The notes under the pieces were generated by a model that was not told the origin of the DNA, did not search any database, and worked only from the letters and a program-made list of their open reading frames with translations. The translations under genes and the position numbers were made by a program. Positions 59,329 to 64,000 of a stretch of DNA of 64,000 nucleotides are shown piece by piece. Position 1 is the first letter of the stretch, and every line of letters begins with the position of its first letter. Origin of the DNA: Pseudorasbora parva (taxonomy: Eukaryota; Chordata; Actinopteri; Cypriniformes; Gobionidae); contig NC_090172.1 in NCBI RefSeq assembly GCF_024679245.1, forward strand, positions 2,459,001-2,523,000, read 5' to 3'.

Positions 59329-60169
59329 TCTCTCTGTTTGTACAAAGGCCTGCAGAAATATGTGATCCACGGCCACAGAGAGACTATAAAAGTGGGGTTT
59401 GTGTTGCTGGTCCTGGGGCGGTGTGTGTCCTATTCAGTCTCCAGAGAGCCCAGATACACACATGAAAAAAGCACCTCAGACAGTCACGGTTCCCCGAAAA
59501 CATCACACAATCCAGCCTTTAGATTCTATTGACTCTCCTATTCCTGCATCCATCCTGACGGCATAGGACACTAATCACTCATTTAATATTTTCACGGATT
59601 TTATTTATCAATAAAGGTGATTATTATTAAAGGAGAACTTGATTTTCATTATATTCTACAGTTTAATTTAAACCAAATTTAAATTAAATCCACTCAATAA
59701 ACTGAACGTTTAAACTGTTGGCATCCACCTGTATTCGGTACTGAAGGGGGGAGTGGGCCGACACCCTTGCCTCTTCATCATATGCATCTTCATCATCTGC
59801 ATCTTATCCTTTTGAATGATTTTTAATAACCTCATGAATTAAATAATCAGTTATTATCCTTTCAAAATAATGAATTTTTGAAAATCAATTTTATTTGATC
59901 ATTAATACATTTAACTATTATTTAATATGATTTTGACTCTATGTCTGCTGTATGGTGTCTAATTTGCTTTCCAGAGACGGTCTGACAAAGACAGTCTGAC
60001 CCCTATCTATGTGCCCTGACATAGATAGCCTGACCTCTATCTCTGGGTCCTGACCAACAGGGCCTTGGAGAGAAAGTTAGAACTTCCAAGAGGTGAATCC
60101 TGCCTGTTGTTAGTAACCCCAGGACAGGATGGGGTGGGAGGATTTGAGTCTCCCAATTGTGATTTTCTT
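59329..60169. other. No gene; may include the start of a retroviral LTR
   Basis: Mostly unassigned, AT-rich in the middle. The U3 part of the LTR described next probably starts here, but without its 3' partner the boundary cannot be fixed. GACAGTCTGACCCCTATCT and CATAGATAGCCTGACCTCT (about 59990-60040) form a small imperfect duplication. Confidence 0.35.
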
Positions 60170-60824
60170 CCCATTTATATAGTGTGATTTTTCCCATTGA
60201 TAGAAGTACATTTTTGTCTTTATATTTCTTTATATTTCTTTATAGAATGAGGTAGATGATATTAGTCATACTTTTCTTTCTGGAGATGTGTTTGTCATGT
60301 GGTGTTGATATCTTGTCCTGTTGATAAGCTCACTGCTGCGCTAACCTTGGAGGAGAGATGTGCCCTAGAGTCTTGTGTGTGTGTGTGTTACATGTTCTGT
60401 GCAGGTCTATGGAAAGGATTGGACCGCTTTTCTCACACCCTAGACCTCTTGGCGTCTTTCTAGGATTCCCCTGAAGTCAACACTACCCCAATCTTGGGAT
60501 TGTCTGATGTATACATCCTGATTAACAACAACAACATCTCCTATCTATTCTCGCGTGACACATTGTTTAGACTTTATGCCAATCAGTAATATTCCACGTG
60601 TTTGTAATGATGTAAATCATGCCCTTGAAATTGGTATAACTGGTGTGGTAATTTTGTGTAGAGTAGAGTCTGGCCTGACACCGCCCTGAGAGACTCTGAA
60701 GCTGACTCTACTGATGAAACTGCAAACTATTCTTCAGTAAAATTCTCTCCGATGATTGAACATCCTGACTCCTGGTCTTCATTTTGCATATCTGGTCTAT
60801 GGGTCAAAACTGTCACCCCTAACA
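60170..60824 (+). mobile_element. Putative 5' LTR of an endogenous retrovirus, right part
   Basis: A TATA box (TTTATATAGTG, about 60174-60184) is followed by about 640 bp ending CTGTCACCCCTAACA, the usual CA end, directly before a leader. No AATAAA is obvious. The left limit is unknown because the 3' LTR lies outside the window. Assignment depends on the gag-pol frame downstream. Confidence 0.55.
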
Positions 60825-61507
60825 GTTTTTGGTGGAGGATGTGCGGACAATAATTCCTTGGTGACACCTCTGGCAAAACAACAAATAAGGTAGTATTTAT
60901 TTATTTTATTGTTTGGATAAGGTTATCTGAATGGAAGGTTGGTAAAGGGGAACGAGAGAGCTTCACTTCGATAGGAGTGAGGAGTTAATTATACTTGTGT
61001 GATAGTATAAAGCAAAGTCGCTGATGGCATCGTTACGGTTAACGGTAGAAGGCAGTGCATTGAAGCGTACTTAAGAAAGGGGTCCCCGATGGGCATTGAG
61101 TGCAGTCACTACCCCTACAGGAGTACGTCCCTGGAACGGTGTGTGAGTCCAGTAGGCATCGCAAACCTGCGCCAGTCTCTTCCATTCAGATAAAGGGATC
61201 CCCTTGTTTAAACAAGTAAAATAGATTCAGGAGTTGTTTGCCAGGGGTGCATCTGGAACGATACTGAGTAGAATAAAATAAGACCCAAATTGGTAAGGAC
61301 CAGTATATGTGACCAGGAGTAAAAAGGTACTTTGTGGTTTCATGAGTAGTACTCACTTCTACTCTATTAAAAACTAATTTGAGGATAAAAATAAGATTCA
61401 TTGCCTTACGTTGCTAAAAACCTTTTTTGTGATCAAGAAAAGATTGTTTAGAAACCAAATAGGCGTCAGATAAACCCAAATTTATAGCCGTTTGTGCTCG
61501 CTGTAAA
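60825..61507 (+). other. Retroviral leader region
   Basis: A 680-bp untranslated leader between the LTR end and the gag start. TGGTGGAGGATGTGCGGA at 60830-60847 is in primer-binding position, but I cannot match it to a tRNA. AATAAGGTAGTA near 60887 could serve as a splice donor. Stops occur in all frames; TAG at 61460-61462 closes the gag frame upstream. Confidence 0.5.
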
Positions 61508-64000
61508 ATGGGAGGCGTACCAATGAAATCAATCCCTATTGGGGCTAATGAGTGGTACGACCTGGATGCACGTGACAGAATAGCAAAATTAAAGGAAGTG
61601 CAGGTGGGCCATGATCAGGGAGGTTTTAATAAGGGGCTGGGAAAGTTTTGTGACAAAGTAGAAAATGCTGCCAGGTCTCTTCCTCCCTCTATCCCAACTG
61701 ACTCTTACCAGGAAGTGCAGGTGACCCCCACTCAGGGATCCGCCCCGCTTCCTGATAACAGAGAGGAGGGACCGCATGAAAAGGCACGCCCAATATTGAA
61801 TTCACAGGTTGAAATCCCTCCCCCGTGCAACCCAGAGGTTCTTTCCGCACAAGCAAAAAGTAAATTAACCACAGAGGTCAAAAATATCAGATTGTCCTCT
61901 GTTGAGGCATATAAACCCAGAAAAACAGTCTTTGCCACCCCAATCCGACATTCGGAGTGGGACGACCAGAACACTGAAATGGGGGCTGGGCGTGAATATG
62001 GGTCATTGACCAGACTAACCCCAGCTGAGAAAAATAGTTTGCTTGCGGAGATAGAACCTTTCAAACTGTACAGCCCAAATAAAGTTTTATGGGATAAGAT
62101 AGAAGCCATTGCCAGACAACAAAATCTGGGCATTGCTGACATACAAGCACTGGTGGAAGGATTAATTCCTACCAGTAAACTGAAAGCTGTACAAACAATT
62201 AGACCCCACCCCTTCGTTCCTTCAGACTGGACTGAGTACTGCGAGGCCTACACCTCTTACAAGTATGAGGTTGAAGAACTTTTAGGTCAGGGGTCATACC
62301 CCTGGACCAGTGTAACCCAGGTCAAACAGAGAGTAGGGGAAAGCCCTTTAGAATATGCTGACCGTTTTCGCATAGCCTATGAAACTAACTGTGCTGTAAA
62401 CTGTAAGCCTGAAGATTGTGATTGTTTCATTGTCCTTGAATCTGCCACAGGCAGCCTGAACGTGCTTCCCTTATCTCAATCTGGCCACCATTGTAAACAG
62501 AGATGCGCAGTGACTGATGTTGACAAAGAGACTGAAACTCAACCTGAGTGGAAGTTTTTGATTTCTAAATTTCCTGATGTTTGGGCAAAAGATACATTTG
62601 ATTGTGAGCTTGCCCAAGTTCAGTCACTGAGCATCCCAGGACCCATGCATGTAGCCAAACGACAATACCCTTTAAGAAATGAGGCTCGAGAAGGTGCGAA
62701 GAGTGTGGTAGACAAATTATGCAAACAGGGTATCATAATACCATGCACCTCTCCGACAAATTCACCGATATGGTCCGTGAAAAAGAGCGACAACTCTTGG
62801 GGTCTCACAACAGACTTCACCGCGTTAAATGCAGCTTCTGAAAAGATGCACCCCCTTGTCATGAACCCCTCCATGATCCTTTATGAAATAGGGTCTGAAC
62901 ACTGTTATTTCACTGCACTGGATATTTCTAACACTTTCTGGACTTGCCCTCTAGCCAAGGAGGACCCAGGAAAGTTTGCTTTCACCTGCAGGGGTCGCCA
63001 ATGGGCATGGTGCCGCTTGCCACAAGGATTCTGCAACTCTCCAACCCTGTTTCATCAGGTACTGGCATCCTTCATTGATCCGGTAAGAAAGACTGTTGAA
63101 AATGATGGATCATTTGTCCTAAAATATGTGGATGACATTCTGATTGCCAGCCCAAGCAAATTCAAACATTTAACTGCTGTACGAACTGTTTTGAATGCCC
63201 TGAAAGACGGGGAATTCAAAGCCAACTTGAAAAAGGCACAGCTGGCACTGCCCGAAGTGACTTATTTAGGGCAGATTGTCGGGGTGCACGACCGACGAAT
63301 CACTCCAGAAAGAGTCAAAGCCATCGTCAAACTTCCAAAGCCAAACATGGTTACTGGTCTAAGGCAGGTAATGGATCTTCTGAATTACTGCCGCCAGTAT
63401 GTTCCTGAATACACTGAACTGTCTAAACCCCTCACAGAATCTCTTAAAGGGGGAAAACCTGGATCCGACCTGATCGACTGGACGGAGGAGATGGAGGAGG
63501 TGTTCGTGAGTATCAATGAAACTCTCACTTCCTCCCCAGCACTGAGACATGCTGACAGCAGCCAACCTTTTCACCTGTGGACATGGGTTGGAACCCGATC
63601 ATACTCCGCTGCCCTTGGCCAGAGAGTTCCAGGCCGAAATTCCTACGGAATGGTAGGATATTATTCTGTTCCTATTCCTGTTTCTATGGCAGGTCAGCAC
63701 CCCTGCCTGCTGACATGTGACTGTGCAGAATGGGCTGTGGAAACCACAGAGGACATTGTGACACATCAAAAGGTGATACTGCACACAAGACATCAGATTT
63801 TGAAGTTACTGACAAACACTTGCTTGAGCTCTATTTTAAATCAAAGACGAGTGAAGGGGGAAACCACTCTTCTGAGTAAGAATGTGGAAATTCAAATTGA
63901 CAATGAAAATGCTGTAAATCCTGCCTCCTTGCTTCCAGAAGAAGGAACTGCCCACAACTGTGTCAATCTGATCGAGAACGACAGCCAGAGCCCTCTCCAG
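61508..64000 (+). CDS. Endogenous retrovirus gag-pol frame, open to window end, protease region missing
   Basis: 831 codons without a stop, continuing past the window. ATG 61508 has a good context (AAAATGG) and Gly at position 2, as in myristoylated Gag. Residues about 1-270 are matrix- and capsid-like but diverged; residues 275-290 (QRVGESPLEYADRF) resemble the capsid major homology region. The frame then passes within about 100 residues to the start of RT, with no CCHC knuckle and no D-S/T-G protease motif. RT has Asp472 (ALD), RLPQGF and YVDD at 540-543, then a thumb/connection region and a segment typical of the RT-RNase H linker of class I retroviruses (PASLLPEEGT). RNase H and integrase would lie beyond. 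Such a product could not mature itself. Known gamma- and epsilon-like fish viruses keep nucleocapsid and protease, so an in-frame deletion is inferred. Confidence 0.85.
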   Translation, partial: MGGVPMKSIPIGANEWYDLDARDRIAKLKEVQVGHDQGGFNKGLGKFCDKVENAARSLPPSIPTDSYQEVQVTPTQGSAPLPDNREEGPHEKARPILNSQVEIPPPCNPEVLSAQAKSKLTTEVKNIRLSSVEAYKPRKTVFATPIRHSEWDDQNTEMGAGREYGSLTRLTPAEKNSLLAEIEPFKLYSPNKVLWDKIEAIARQQNLGIADIQALVEGLIPTSKLKAVQTIRPHPFVPSDWTEYCEAYTSYKYEVEELLGQGSYPWTSVTQVKQRVGESPLEYADRFRIAYETNCAVNCKPEDCDCFIVLESATGSLNVLPLSQSGHHCKQRCAVTDVDKETETQPEWKFLISKFPDVWAKDTFDCELAQVQSLSIPGPMHVAKRQYPLRNEAREGAKSVVDKLCKQGIIIPCTSPTNSPIWSVKKSDNSWGLTTDFTALNAASEKMHPLVMNPSMILYEIGSEHCYFTALDISNTFWTCPLAKEDPGKFAFTCRGRQWAWCRLPQGFCNSPTLFHQVLASFIDPVRKTVENDGSFVLKYVDDILIASPSKFKHLTAVRTVLNALKDGEFKANLKKAQLALPEVTYLGQIVGVHDRRITPERVKAIVKLPKPNMVTGLRQVMDLLNYCRQYVPEYTELSKPLTESLKGGKPGSDLIDWTEEMEEVFVSINETLTSSPALRHADSSQPFHLWTWVGTRSYSAALGQRVPGRNSYGMVGYYSVPIPVSMAGQHPCLLTCDCAEWAVETTEDIVTHQKVILHTRHQILKLLTNTCLSSILNQRRVKGETTLLSKNVEIQIDNENAVNPASLLPEEGTAHNCVNLIENDSQSPLQ

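Noticed and set aside
61732..62142. Minus-strand frames of up to 136 codons in the retroviral region
   Set aside because: Shadows of the open plus-strand gag-pol frame.

Overview
The window looks like non-genic nuclear DNA of a teleost fish, most probably a cyprinid. The reasons are long (CA)n and (TC)n tracts, many short inverted-repeat MITEs of kinds common in zebrafish and carp relatives (recognised from memory, not by search), Tc1, Harbinger and ISL2EU remnants, tRNA-derived SINEs, a Gmr1-like Ty3/gypsy element and a class I endogenous retrovirus. I found no convincing host protein-coding gene, no rRNA or functional tRNA gene, and nothing bacterial. Nearly all longer open frames are either mobile-element genes or in-frame minisatellites.

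Layout. 1-11.5 kb: a decayed Tc1 element, the first of four copies of a GGTAACACTTTA MITE, an 82-bp minisatellite (2751-4520), a Harbinger-like element with an ISL2EU-like element nested in it (5943-7786), and a cluster of CACTCTAAAAAATG MITEs, one of which sits inside a CA-associated repeat. 11.7-18.6 kb: a 39/50-bp minisatellite split by an apparently intact 5.15-kb Gmr1-like retrotransposon (13021-18173) with 394-bp LTRs that look identical, a 5-bp target duplication and one 1434-codon gag-PR-IN-RT-RNaseH frame. 18.6-26.4 kb: MITEs, foldback and DNA-transposon remnants. 26.4-29.0 kb: a solo LTR swollen by about 2.3 kb of 15-bp minisatellite. 29-40 kb: more MITEs, microsatellites, Tc1 and MADF-bearing Harbinger remnants. 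40.1-48.9 kb: about 141 copies of a 62-bp satellite-like repeat with higher-order structure. 49-54.8 kb: MITEs, a foldback and a strong palindrome. 54.8-58.2 kb: two CTG/CAG-rich imperfect arrays. 58.3-60.2 kb: a SINE, a MITE and a (TC)n tract. 60.2-64 kb: the 5' part of an endogenous retrovirus whose gag-pol frame is open from 61508 to the window end, with no nucleocapsid zinc knuckle or protease active site visible.

The unifying theme is that retroelements and MITEs in this region are repeatedly associated with tandem-repeat growth: inside an LTR, inside a MITE, around a MITE and around a retrotransposon insertion. The elements most worth attention are the young Gmr1-like element (integrase upstream of reverse transcriptase, gag with a SCAN-like region), the minisatellite-bearing solo LTR, the 62-bp array, and the retroviral frame that skips protease. 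All family names rest on motifs read by eye; no database search was possible.
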